Part shown: positions 24,431 to 34,000 of the stretch, in pieces
How positions within the stretch are numbered: the stretch's first letter is position 1
Layout: each line of letters opens with the position of its first letter
Assembly: GCF_000411255.1 (NCBI RefSeq)
Contig: NZ_KE150412.1
Location: 2,085,813 to 2,149,812 of the forward strand
Origin: Paenibacillus sp. HGH0039
Lineage (GTDB): Bacteria > Bacillota > Bacilli > Paenibacillales > NBRC-103111
Direction of reading: 5' to 3'
Length of the DNA: 64,000 bases
Position numbers and translations under genes: made by a program
Notes under the pieces: generated by a model
Told to the model about the DNA's origin: nothing
What the model saw: the letters and a program-made list of their open reading frames with translations, nothing else
Database searches by the model: none

Positions 24431-24466
24431 AAAAAAAGGCTTGGAGCAGGACTCCACGCCTTTTCA
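24431..24466 (-). terminator. Rho-independent terminator of the lipoprotein gene
   Basis: Minus strand AAAAGGC-TGGAG/CTCCA-GCCTTTT hairpin with a run of seven T, just after the gene at 24503. Confidence 0.85.
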
Positions 24467-24502
24467 GCAATCAGGTTTCGTAGTTGAAGACCTAAGCGCT
24501 TG

Positions 24503-25063
24503 CTACTTCTTATTCAAAGCACGTACATCATCTCTAAATGCGCTGCTGTACTGATCGAATAACCCCGTATCGAACTTATAGCCTTTGTCGTTGGCCTTCG
24601 GTGTATTTTCCTTAAGCTGCTTATACAGGCTGTCGGTTTCTTTCGAAAGTTTCGCCCATACTTGCTTCACGTCATCATACTTGGCGTCCAGTCCCTGAAT
24701 GTACGTATCATATTCCGCCTTTTTTTCCATCGCTTTGCCAAGGCGCTCCATTGTGAAATCCATATCCAGTGTCTGGCCTGTGCTGCCCGTACCCCTGCTT
24801 GTGTAAAAACCGACGTTTACGAATCCATCGTTCCAGATGGACGAAGTCATAAAGTTGCTGATCTCACTTAGTTTAGACTCGGGTGCCGGCTCTTTCGGCT
24901 TAGCCGAAGCATTCGCCGGATTGGCGGAGTTCGCAGGCGAACTCTTAGCCGTCTCCGTCGGCTTTACCCCTTCGGTTTTTTCCTTGCTTCCACACCCCGA
25001 CATAACAAACAGCAGTACAACGGCCATTCCGATCAAAAAACTAATTTTACTGCGTTTAGACAT
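24503..25063 (-). CDS. Small lipoprotein of unknown function
   Basis: 186 residues. Signal peptide with lipobox (LLFVMSGC, Cys near residue 24), then a 40-residue linker rich in Ala, Pro, Ser, Asn and Lys, then a helical domain (AMEKKAEYDTYIQGLDAKYDDVKQVWAKLSKETDSLYKQ is likely coiled coil). It should sit on the outer face of the membrane. I do not recognise the domain; it may be a Paenibacillus-specific surface lipoprotein. Own terminator, no operon partner. Confidence 0.75.
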   Translation of the reverse strand: MSKRSKISFLIGMAVVLLFVMSGCGSKEKTEGVKPTETAKSSPANSANPANASAKPKEPAPESKLSEISNFMTSSIWNDGFVNVGFYTSRGTGSTGQTLDMDFTMERLGKAMEKKAEYDTYIQGLDAKYDDVKQVWAKLSKETDSLYKQLKENTPKANDKGYKFDTGLFDQYSSAFRDDVRALNKK

Positions 25064-25166
25064 CCCAGTACTCTCCTTTTTTTACAAGTGCTCCTTTTAT
25101 ATCGGTCTTGCGGCACGAGTTTTGAAGGATTTGGCTGAGAAAAACACATTAAACAAACGTCCCGCT

Positions 25167-25880
25167 TCAAGCAAGGCTTCCCTGACGGGACTTCCAATCC
25201 CGGTAACGCTCCGTAATAATCGGCTCGATGATCCGGTAGTTCTCAAGCGAATCCTCCGCGTGGTAGATCGTCGGCAAACCTGCCGCCAACACATTCGTGT
25301 AATCGACGGCCGTATAAACATCGTTGCGGATATCGAGGTATTCGCGGGCAAACGCCTCCGCTTCCTCCGACAATTCCTTCGAGCTGAACACACCGTCCCA
25401 GTTGGTACGATAAAACTCGGCGCCGGTCATTTCATCCCGTTTGACAAGCTCGATCTCCGGCGCATCTTCCTTGCGGCTTCGTTTGTTGGTGAGATCGTTT
25501 TTAATCAGCCAGGCAATGAACATCCCCGTCGGCACGTAGGCCTGGAACCTATCCAGCTCGGACGGAAAATCCCCTTCATAGTGCCATTTCGCCTTATCGA
25601 ATACGACGATTTCTTTTTCCGGTATTTGAAATAAAACGTCCCTCGGTTCCTCGACAAATCCTTTGCTTTTCAGTTCACCGGCCAGCTCTTCCATCCGCTT
25701 GATCGCTTCACCCTTAGTAGGGTAGGGCTCGTAGACGGGATTCATCGTTTTCTTGTCGGCATATAACCGGCCCTTAACGATATTAATGATACAAACTTGC
25801 GTTGCTTCCGTAAGCATCAGATGGTAATAGGTTTTGAAGGTTTTTCCCTGTTTCGTGAGTACGGTTTCGATCTTGTCCAT
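25167..25880 (-). CDS. Uncharacterised 237-residue protein, possibly DUF7832-like
   Basis: The first 90 residues (KTYYHLMLTEATQVCIINIVKGRLYADKKT..., TKGEAIKRMEELAGELKSKGF) look like a small alpha/beta domain of the WGR-like or GIY-like size. From about residue 95 a second domain begins KWHYEGDFPSELDRFQAYVPTGMFIAWLIKNDL, a pattern I associate with DUF7832; this needs a search. Cytosolic, no known catalytic motif. Confidence 0.6.
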   Translation of the reverse strand: MDKIETVLTKQGKTFKTYYHLMLTEATQVCIINIVKGRLYADKKTMNPVYEPYPTKGEAIKRMEELAGELKSKGFVEEPRDVLFQIPEKEIVVFDKAKWHYEGDFPSELDRFQAYVPTGMFIAWLIKNDLTNKRSRKEDAPEIELVKRDEMTGAEFYRTNWDGVFSSKELSEEAEAFAREYLDIRNDVYTAVDYTNVLAAGLPTIYHAEDSLENYRIIEPIITERYRDWKSRQGSLA

Positions 25881-25957
25881 TTTGTCACCTCGGTGTATCG
25901 TTGGGAATTGAAAAGTTTACAGGATGCGAGTTAAGATGCGCTCCCCTTTAAACGTTC

Positions 25958-26674
25958 TTAACGTTCCAGAAGAGAATGCATGACGGCAACAATTTTTTGT
26001 TTACTCACCGGTTCGGCATGTCCGACTACACACGTATCAAAATCATATCCTTCAATCGCTGTAAGTAAAGAACGCAATTTATCTTTATCCAAGTAGCAAT
26101 CCTTATAATAATCCACTCCAACAGCATCGCCGATAAATAGTACTCGTTCTTGGGGCACCAATATGCAGACGGAATCGTCACTATGCGGAGAGGTTACATG
26201 ATGTAATTGTGCCGTAATGGCTCCCAGATCGATTTCCATAGTTCCGTTAAAAGAGATGTCCGAAGTCACCACTCTTATATCCGATAGCGAAGGGTACTCA
26301 TTCCGAATACAGGTATCCGCAAATTCAATCTCAACCCCTGACGCTAATCTCTTTTTCATCTCAGTATCTGTCCATTCCCACTTAGCTTGTTTCGCTAGTT
26401 TATCATTCGTTTTTTCGTGGGCAATGGTCATCCCCTCCACCGCATGCATCCCGAAAGTATGATCCCAGTGCCAATGCGTAATCGCAACGATTTCCGGTTC
26501 TCTTAATCCTTCCTTACGTACAGCTTCATTAAATGATGCAACATGAAATTTAGAATTGCCCGAGTCCACCATTAAAGAACGCTTTTGCCCATTAATATAA
26601 CCGAGAACCGGTCTATCGGACTCTTTGCTGAACATTGTATAAAAAACACGATCCGTTAGTCGTCTTAACTCCAT
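25958..26674 (-). CDS. MBL-fold metallo-hydrolase
   Basis: 238 residues of metallo-beta-lactamase fold. The zinc-binding motif is AITHWHWDHTFGMHA near residue 65 (HxHxDH), with further ligands in HHVTSPHSDDSVCI, DAVGVDY and CVVGHAEPV. MBL proteins hydrolyse lactones, thioesters, phosphodiesters or glutathione adducts, and the family cannot be narrowed here. Ribosome binding site AGGAGG (minus strand, near 26685) supports the ATG at 26674. Single gene. Confidence 0.88.
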   Translation of the reverse strand: MELRRLTDRVFYTMFSKESDRPVLGYINGQKRSLMVDSGNSKFHVASFNEAVRKEGLREPEIVAITHWHWDHTFGMHAVEGMTIAHEKTNDKLAKQAKWEWTDTEMKKRLASGVEIEFADTCIRNEYPSLSDIRVVTSDISFNGTMEIDLGAITAQLHHVTSPHSDDSVCILVPQERVLFIGDAVGVDYYKDCYLDKDKLRSLLTAIEGYDFDTCVVGHAEPVSKQKIVAVMHSLLER

Positions 26675-26845
26675 ACAATAAACCCTCCTAATTATATACG
26701 TATTTATTATTACTTTTCCTTTATAAGTAACTTTTTTTGTATCGATTGCGTTTATATCTACGAATTATACAAATCAAACGCCGGGGTGAACTATGAAAAT
26801 ATTAGACGGTCTCTAGCTTCCCAAAAGGAGGGGTTAGAGAACCAA

Positions 26846-27133
26846 ATGAGCAGAAGTGTAAAAAAGTCGCCGGTATTTAAAGACCAGCAGCACCTAAACA
26901 CCGGCTGGACCAAACGGCAGGCCGGCAAAGCGGTACGCCGCTTTAGAGGCGTCGTTCAAAACGGGAAGTGGTACCGGAAATTGTACTGCCCCTGGAATAT
27001 TTGCGACTACCGTTCCTACCAAACAAAGCAGCAAGCGGTACATGAATGGGAAACATCGAAGTGGCTAAGAGAACAATTATTGACTCATACCGAAGTTATA
27101 AAAGACTGGGAAAAGTTTCATAAGAGAAAATAA
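26846..27133 (+). CDS. Uncharacterised basic 95-residue protein
   Basis: Lys/Arg-rich small protein with many aromatic residues (KWYRKLYCPWNICDYRSYQTKQQ) and no membrane span. I start at the ATG at 26846; AAAGGAGG is 14 bases upstream, rather far. An in-frame GTG at 26786 is an alternative with a poorer site. Family not recognised. A basic, Trp/Tyr-rich protein of this size could bind nucleic acid (inference only). It converges with the HEAT-repeat gene. Confidence 0.6.
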   Translation: MSRSVKKSPVFKDQQHLNTGWTKRQAGKAVRRFRGVVQNGKWYRKLYCPWNICDYRSYQTKQQAVHEWETSKWLREQLLTHTEVIKDWEKFHKRK

Positions 27134-27173
27134 GCGCAGGCACCGGCTAGGGAAGCCCGGCGCTTGCGCTTTT
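27131..27173. terminator. Shared terminator hairpin of two convergent genes
   Basis: AAGCGCA-GC-CCGG pairs with CCGG-GC-TGCGCTT (small bulges), followed on the plus strand by TTTT. It overlaps the 3' end of the HEAT-repeat gene. Confidence 0.6.
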
Positions 27174-28424
27174 CATCCAAAGATCACGGATATCCGGATT
27201 GCAATCATATCTGATTTCATCCCGCAAAGAGGCAGGCAGAATGTGATTGGCCAACATAATTTCTACAGCTCGCCGTCTGCAAAGGGTGCAAAGCCCTTTA
27301 TGATACAGTTCGATCATAATCTTTTGACACGTTGCTGTAGGATGGTTCTCAAAAATGTCGACCATGTCCAACTCCATGTTATGAAACGAGTGCTTGTGAT
27401 GCTTCTTAAAAGCAATACGCTCCAATAGCGGCAGATCATTCTCCTCATAATTAAGAGTGAATAGTTCCAACGCCTCCATCTCTGTCTCCCGTTGATGGAT
27501 CAATTCGACTGCAAGCCGATGGATACGCTCGTCCTTCAAATTGCGAAGTGCATGAATGGCCGCTGAACGCAGACGTTTATTTCCGGATTGTGCCAGCTCT
27601 ATAATTTTTTGCGGGTCAAGTGGAAAAGCCGTTTTGGCGAATATAAACAAATAAGCTTCCAGCTTCTTCGGATGCTCTTCTTTCAATAAGTCATCGGCAG
27701 CTTTAAACAGGTCTTCCTTAGACGCATGCATGCCCCATCTAATGTAAGGGTACCGGGCTTTTTCACCCGCTTCAATGGAGGATTTAAATTCATCATAGGA
27801 AAGAGCCTTTCGGCCGTTTAACAGAGAGTAATCATCCTCGTCCCGGAGCGCTGATTGATAAAAAGCCTGAATTCTTTCGTCATTCGCGCTTTCTTCCAGG
27901 AGAGCCGCTGCTTTTTCCTCGCCTAGAAACTCCTTGGCAAATTCCCATACGAAAGTACCCCCTTCATAGCCGGAAGACAATATCCGTTTGCCGACCTCTT
28001 TTGCCACAAACAAAAAACCTCGTGCTCCCTCGGCCTCAATAATCTCTGCCCCGCCTATGAAACAATTCCATTCTTCATCGTAACGGAATCCTTTTTTCAT
28101 GGCATCTACCGCTGTCGGATTACCGTGAGAAGCAAAAATTTTCGCTAATCGATACACTTGCAGAAGGTCCCACCCGTTCACTTCGCCTCCCAAAGCATCG
28201 AGAATTCGTTCCTGCAAAATAGAGGAAGCCTTGGAGAGCTGAATGACCTCCCATAGATAGGCTTCTCTGCTCTCATCACATTGGGGATCATACGCGGTGC
28301 TCCGAATACAAGCATCCGCTATAGCATCCAGATGCCGATAAGTAAGCGCAGGGGTCTCCTTCAGATAGAGAATAATTCTTCCTAACCCGAGGGTTAATTC
28401 ACGGCGAAACTTTTGAATGTGCAC
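27147..28424 (-). CDS. HEAT/ARM-repeat-like protein of unknown function
   Basis: 425 residues, predominantly helical. The C-terminal half shows HEAT-like repeats: DPQKIIELAQSGNKRLRSAAIHALRNLKDERIHRLAVELI and the following helix pairs; the N-terminal half is also helical (YLWEVIQLSKASSILQERILDAL). A pair of cysteines in LCTLCRRRA lies near residue 380. No signal peptide or membrane span. HEAT proteins act as protein-protein scaffolds; nothing here points to a specific partner. Single gene. Confidence 0.7.
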   Translation of the reverse strand: MHIQKFRRELTLGLGRIILYLKETPALTYRHLDAIADACIRSTAYDPQCDESREAYLWEVIQLSKASSILQERILDALGGEVNGWDLLQVYRLAKIFASHGNPTAVDAMKKGFRYDEEWNCFIGGAEIIEAEGARGFLFVAKEVGKRILSSGYEGGTFVWEFAKEFLGEEKAAALLEESANDERIQAFYQSALRDEDDYSLLNGRKALSYDEFKSSIEAGEKARYPYIRWGMHASKEDLFKAADDLLKEEHPKKLEAYLFIFAKTAFPLDPQKIIELAQSGNKRLRSAAIHALRNLKDERIHRLAVELIHQRETEMEALELFTLNYEENDLPLLERIAFKKHHKHSFHNMELDMVDIFENHPTATCQKIMIELYHKGLCTLCRRRAVEIMLANHILPASLRDEIRYDCNPDIRDLWMKSASAGLP

Positions 28425-28754
28425 TTATCTCCTCCCGTAACACTTACTTCTAGCCTGGAATCACCTACGGGCTCCGGCTATATCGATTATAACCAGTACG
28501 ATTGATCAACGTTAGAGAAGGATTGGTTATAATTTGGGATAAGAATCTACACCTGTGACTATTTGCAAAAAAATTCAATATCATCTAAAGCTGAATATGC
28601 ATGCCCTCTAACAAACGTACTAGCAGTCCTCTCTATTCTGAAGCTGTATTTATAGAGGCCCTGTTATGTAAGCTTTTATGTTAACTTTATGGACGATAGT
28701 TCTATAGTCATGGTAAAATAATCCTATCAATTCATTTGTATAGAGGTATAAAAC
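28425..28754. other. Intergenic region upstream of the flagellin-like gene
   Basis: About 330 bp, AT-rich. No gene is seen. GACGATAG at 28692-28699 resembles a sigma-D -10, but the expected TAAA at the right distance is missing. Confidence 0.45.
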
Positions 28755-30557
28755 ATGAAAATATCCCACAATATACCTGCTTATAGGATAAATAACACGC
28801 TGCAAAAAAATTCTAAAGCAAGTTCCAGTAGTTTGGAGAAACTTTCTTCGGGATTACGAATCAATACAGCTTCTGACGATGCTGCCGGGTTGGCCATATC
28901 CGAAAAAATGAGGGCACAGATTAGAGGGTTATATCAAGCTTCCAGGAATGTTCAGGATGGCATTTCGCTTATTCAAACCGCAGAGGGCGGTTTACAAGAG
29001 ATATCGGAGATTTTACAAAGGCAAAGGGAACTGACCATTCGAGGATTAAATGATCCCCTTACCGATGAAGACCGGCGAAAGATTGACACGGAAATCCATC
29101 AGCTTACGGATGAAATCGAAAGTCTTTCAAAGAAAACGTCGTTTAATACGATGAACTTGTTGGCAAGAACTGATTATAAAATATTGGCTGATCGTTCAAG
29201 CAGCATCAGCGCTTTTTCGGCAAGTGATCCTCCACCGGTATCTTCAATAAACAAAACGATCGTATTCAAACCACGGGGAACACCGGAAGAAGCAAGACAT
29301 GTGATTAGTAGTTCCGATACATCTGAAACGACCCATACATTCTCAAATACGAACAATATTACCCCCCTTGTTTTACCGGATGGAACAGAAGCATTTAATG
29401 AATATAATGTTGACACGCTAACCACAACCAAAACAGACACCAATAAGACTGTTTATGAATCGCTGACCGCTGTGAACGATCCTGAGTTTTCCAAACCTGC
29501 CTACTGGTACTCTCACGGCATGAATAAAACCAGTTTCGGACCGAGACATTCTATCGATGCATACGGTTCGATGCTGGAAGATATTGAAGTTAACGGAAGC
29601 TCGAGAGAAGTTGAATATACAAGCCGCAGCAACTCAGGCAGTGATCCCGCTTGGGATCATATGTGGTTTCCCGGTACAAACCTGTCCGTTATGAGATACA
29701 GGACTCTTTTAGCCGATAACTCGATGGAAATCAGATATGAAATCACTAATAAAGATTCATTCAACATGAATGTTAATCTAAGTAATATAGTTAACCCCCC
29801 AGCAAATTCAGTTATCACGGGTGCGGGTGGAAGCCCGTTGGCTAATGGCCATACCGTAATAAGTCCACCCGGGGGTAGTTCCTTTAGCATGACGGGGACA
29901 GTAGCTAACGCAGGCATTCAGTTTCCGCTTGGATCTGTATCGCCAACAGAGCTTTCCATAGATAATCCCGCGGCAGGACAGCCCCAAGTAAATTTTAATT
30001 GGCAGCTAACCGTGCCTAGCGGATCAAGTGTAACTTTTGGCTTTAAATATGGCCCGTTTTCATTAAATTATGAACCGTTTGAACAAACGCAAGAAACCGT
30101 CGAAACTAAACATATTGAAACCACCGTGAATACAGACATCACGGATATCGACTATCTTCCGCCAAAACTTACCATTCAAGCAGGAGCTAACAAAGACGAG
30201 ACCCTTGTTATCCCCCTTTTCAATGTGGGCACACAGGGATTGGGCATTAAGGATTTAGGGCTGCTCCCCCCCTCCATACCGGAACAAGCATTAGCCAAAG
30301 CAGATGGAGCCATTGAAAAAGTTTTGCACTATCGAGCGATGTATGGTGCACTGCAAAACCGTATGGAACACACCTTAAACAACGTGAATAATTCTGCTGA
30401 AAATCAAATGACAGCCGAATCCCGTATTCGAGATGCAGACATGGCCAAGGAAATATCGAATATGACAAAATCCAATATGCTTATGCAAGCAGCCCAAACG
30501 ATGTTGGCCCAGGCCAATCAGCATCCTCAAGCCGTGTTGCAGTTACTTAAAGGATGA
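28755..30557 (+). CDS. Orphan flagellin with a large non-flagellin central insert
   Basis: 600 residues. Residues 1-140 are a normal flagellin N-terminus (LEKLSSGLRINTASDDAAGLAISEKMRAQIRGL, FNTMNLL), and residues ~470-600 a normal C-terminus (NNSAENQMTAESRIRDADMAKEIS, MLMQAAQTMLAQANQ). They would pack into the D0/D1 core of the filament. Between them are about 330 residues of beta-rich sequence (IRYEITNKDSFNMNVNLSNIVNPPANSVITGAGG...) unlike any flagellin domain I know; no HExxH protease motif is present. It would be displayed on the filament surface. No other flagellar genes are nearby. Start ATG with GAGGTATAAAAC upstream. Confidence 0.9.
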   Translation: MKISHNIPAYRINNTLQKNSKASSSSLEKLSSGLRINTASDDAAGLAISEKMRAQIRGLYQASRNVQDGISLIQTAEGGLQEISEILQRQRELTIRGLNDPLTDEDRRKIDTEIHQLTDEIESLSKKTSFNTMNLLARTDYKILADRSSSISAFSASDPPPVSSINKTIVFKPRGTPEEARHVISSSDTSETTHTFSNTNNITPLVLPDGTEAFNEYNVDTLTTTKTDTNKTVYESLTAVNDPEFSKPAYWYSHGMNKTSFGPRHSIDAYGSMLEDIEVNGSSREVEYTSRSNSGSDPAWDHMWFPGTNLSVMRYRTLLADNSMEIRYEITNKDSFNMNVNLSNIVNPPANSVITGAGGSPLANGHTVISPPGGSSFSMTGTVANAGIQFPLGSVSPTELSIDNPAAGQPQVNFNWQLTVPSGSSVTFGFKYGPFSLNYEPFEQTQETVETKHIETTVNTDITDIDYLPPKLTIQAGANKDETLVIPLFNVGTQGLGIKDLGLLPPSIPEQALAKADGAIEKVLHYRAMYGALQNRMEHTLNNVNNSAENQMTAESRIRDADMAKEISNMTKSNMLMQAAQTMLAQANQHPQAVLQLLKG

Positions 30558-30564
30558 TAGTTAA

Positions 30565-30593
30565 AAGAACCTACCTATCAGGTGGGTTCTTTT
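30565..30593 (+). terminator. Rho-independent terminator of the flagellin gene
   Basis: AAGAACCTACCT / AGGTGGGTTCTT, 12 pairs with one G-U, 3-base loop, followed by TTT. Confidence 0.8.
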
Positions 30594-31053
30594 GCTGTAG
30601 GAAAAAGAGGAGTGGAGAACTTCCTATATAAATTTCTTTCATACATCTCATCAGAATAGTATGAGTCCGCTTCATTGTGCTACAAAGTCGTAACGTCAAT
30701 CAAAAATAATGGCTTCGCCGAACGTGATGCACCCCTCTCTCCTGATTAAATATTGTGGTTTCATAGGACTAAGAGTTCATAATAGCGAGGGAGTCGAACC
30801 CCTATCCGAAAATATAGCCACACAGGCATTATCTTCTACAGCGTAACATAGAGAGCAAGTCAAGTGCCCCACTCAAAATGAAGGTGGTGAGGCCCTTGGA
30901 CCAATTTAATTCAACATTTTGATATATATGTTGACATTTAATAGCCACAATGAGTCGAAAGAAGGAGATTTTTTCTAGCTGTTGAATTTATTTGTAGGAA
31001 CTTTGTTTCCCGCATACTTATGATAAAAGTCCTGGATAGTTGAGGTGTTAGTA
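30594..31053. other. Intergenic region upstream of the giant helicase-nuclease gene
   Basis: About 460 bp without a gene. It contains a T-arm-like tRNA relic at 30785-30811 and otherwise AT-rich sequence that must include the promoter of the next gene. Confidence 0.5.
30785..30811 (-). other. tRNA T-arm-like relic (left of the defence gene)
   Basis: On the minus strand GGATAGGGGTTCGACTCCCT shows the GGTTCGA T-loop and a short stem as in tRNA 3' ends, but no acceptor or anticodon arm can be completed. A similar relic in the same orientation is at 36834-36862. Confidence 0.35.
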
Positions 31054-34000
31054 ATGGCAACAATAGATGTCCGTATAGATAAATGGAAAAAGCGACTCCT
31101 TGATTTAGGTAAGAAAAACAGACTCATTAATTATCGGGAAACCAAGCGTTCGAACATAAAGATTGTAAATCCTGATCTGTCCGAATTGTTCAGCCTACTA
31201 GTCGTGAATGAGACAACCTTAGAATTCCCTTTTTCTTTTGAAGAACTCGAAGATGATGACGATGAAGCTGCTGAGCCATTTACTTCACTTGGCGATATCC
31301 AAACTAACCAATCAATCAAAGAGCAACAGAGGACGTTAAGAAATCTTAGAAATAAAGCGAAGACAGCACTTGAAGAGCAGGGCGTCAATATCCTATACCT
31401 TACATTTGGCTTTCTCAAATGGAAGGAAAGCCTGGACTCAGACCAAACCATCACATCACCTATCGTGCTTGTTCCCGTTACACTTACATTAGAATCCATT
31501 ACGTCCCCTTTCGTCCTGCGTCTACATGAAGACGAGGTCGTTATCAACCCAACATTAAAATATAAGTTGGAGCACGAATTTGGGGTAATTCTACCTGAAT
31601 TTGATGCACACGAAGAAAGCATAACAGATTATCTCACAACCCTTAGCAAAACTGTTGTCAAAAACAAATGGGAAGTTGCCTTTGAAACGGGATTAAGCCT
31701 ATTATCATTTTTGAAAATAAATATGTACGAAGACATAGATAAGAATCAAGAAAAAATTAAGGCCCATCCCGTTCTTCTCGGGTTATCTGGAGACAGAACT
31801 CAAATCAACACACTGCCAGCTGAATTCAATCACTATGATCATGATAAGAAAATACGTGCTATAGATACGTTTCAAGTTGTAGATGCTGATTCCAGCCAAC
31901 AAGATGCCATTCTTTATTCAAAGAAGGGTGTCAGTTTTGTGCTGCAGGGCCCCCCAGGTACTGGAAAAAGCCAAACCATAACAAACATTATCGCTGAGAG
32001 TCTTGCTGAAGGTAAGCGGGTACTCTTTGTGTCTGAGAAAATGGCAGCACTTGAGGTAGTACATAAACGCCTGTCTCAGGCCGGTCTCTCAGATTTTTGT
32101 TTGACTCTACACAGCCATAAAGCCAACAAGAAAGAAGTTCTGAATGATCTTGGACGCACATTGACTTTAAATAGATTTAAGGTACATGAAGAGGCAATTT
32201 CACAGCTCGAATTGCTCGAGAGACAAAGAGAAAAATTGAACCATTATGTTACGGAACTCCATACGATAATCCAGCCACTTAATCAATCTCTATATATGGT
32301 TAATGGGAAATTGGCAAAATTGTATGAGACCCCCGACGTTATATTTACCATCAACAACGTTGCCGGAACCACGCTGGAACAATTGAATAGATATAAATAC
32401 CTCCTGAACGAGTTATCCGAGACCATCGGAAAAATGACCGATGATTATGCTCTTAATTCATGGAGCAATTGCAAAGTTCCCAATGTCTCTCACGAACTAA
32501 GGCATGATATAGAGACGAACCTAAGGAAGCTGTCCCCTGCCTTCGAAACATTGCTAGAGACTTTCAACAAAACGAATACAACACTTGGTTTGAATAGGGG
32601 GTCGAACTTATACGAATTAAATGATCTCATTGAGATCCTCGATGTATCTGAGAAATCACCGGGTATTCCGATCCATTGGGTAACAACGGATGACATTTCC
32701 TCCCTTATTCAGCAAGCAGAGAAATATCTCGAGATGAAAAAAGAGTATGAGGAATATCAAGCTCAACTGCGTAAGGTGTATCATAGCGATTACTTCACAA
32801 TGCCAGCAGAAGCTAGAAAGTCACAACTCCATACAAAAACCTTAGCCATTAAGCCGGTTTTAAACTCCGGTAGTTTTTCAACTGAAAATGATGTAATGAA
32901 GTTTGCAAGATCAATCATAAATGAACTATCCACGGTTACTACAAAACTAGAAACCGCTTCTGCCGCGGCAGACAGCATTGCTGAAACACTTAAAATTCCA
33001 TACAAATCCTCTATTGCCGGCTTAGAGAACCTACACGCGCTTATTAGTCATATACTTGTTAATCCAAGGCCAACCGAGGCATGGTTTGAGCCGGGAAAAT
33101 ACACCGCAATTAAGAAGATATCTTTAGAAGCTAAAAATACCTACAACCAAATTAATGGAATCATAGCTTCTATAAGCAGCATCTTTGACAAAGAAATCTT
33201 TGAGTTGGATTTCTCTTCTATACTTAAACGGTTCAAAGTGGAATACGCCTCTTGGTTAAAACATCTTAAGAAGAGTTATAGATCAGATAAAAAACAAGTC
33301 CTTGGCCTAATGAAGGGCAGTAATCACAAGATCGACGATCAAACAATTATCACCGTTTTAAATCAGTTAAAGGATCTCTCCGATAAGCATACATGGCTAA
33401 AAGAGAATGATCCCCTCTTGACTGAACTGCTTGGAAGCCATTACGCGGGAAAATTAACAGACTGGGGTCTGTTGGAACAATCACTTGAACATTTCTCAAG
33501 TATCATCAACTCGTTCTCGGGTGAACCGATACCACCAAGTGTTAAGGACTTCCTTATTAGCAGTGGTTCTACCTATCAAAGCCTTAAAACGTACCATGAG
33601 AAACTTGGAATTATAAACGATAATGAACTACCGCTTATTCTTCAAAGAATACTCTCAACGACTGCGGATTATAAGACCATGGATTCTCCAGTACTCCTTG
33701 AAATGATTACTAATGTAACAAATTCACTACAGGATCTAGATGAGCTATTTACAGAGGTGACCAGATTCAGCAGCAAAGAACTATCTTATGATGAAGTAAT
33801 GGACGATCTCTCCAAGCTCGAGATCATTCAGATCACTGACCTTACGATTAATACGGAAAGTGAACGTCTTAAAGAGACTTATCAGAACTTCTTCAATGGT
33901 AGTATCCAGACGGACTGGAATTCAATCTTAGGTTCGTTATCTTGGACAGGCGATTTCAAAAAGATACACGAAAAATACACTATACCAATGGATTATATTA

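Noticed and set aside
28669..28699. Sigma-D promoter for the orphan flagellin
   Set aside because: GACGATAG resembles the -10, but the nearest TAAA-like element is about 19 bp away instead of 15 and is imperfect.
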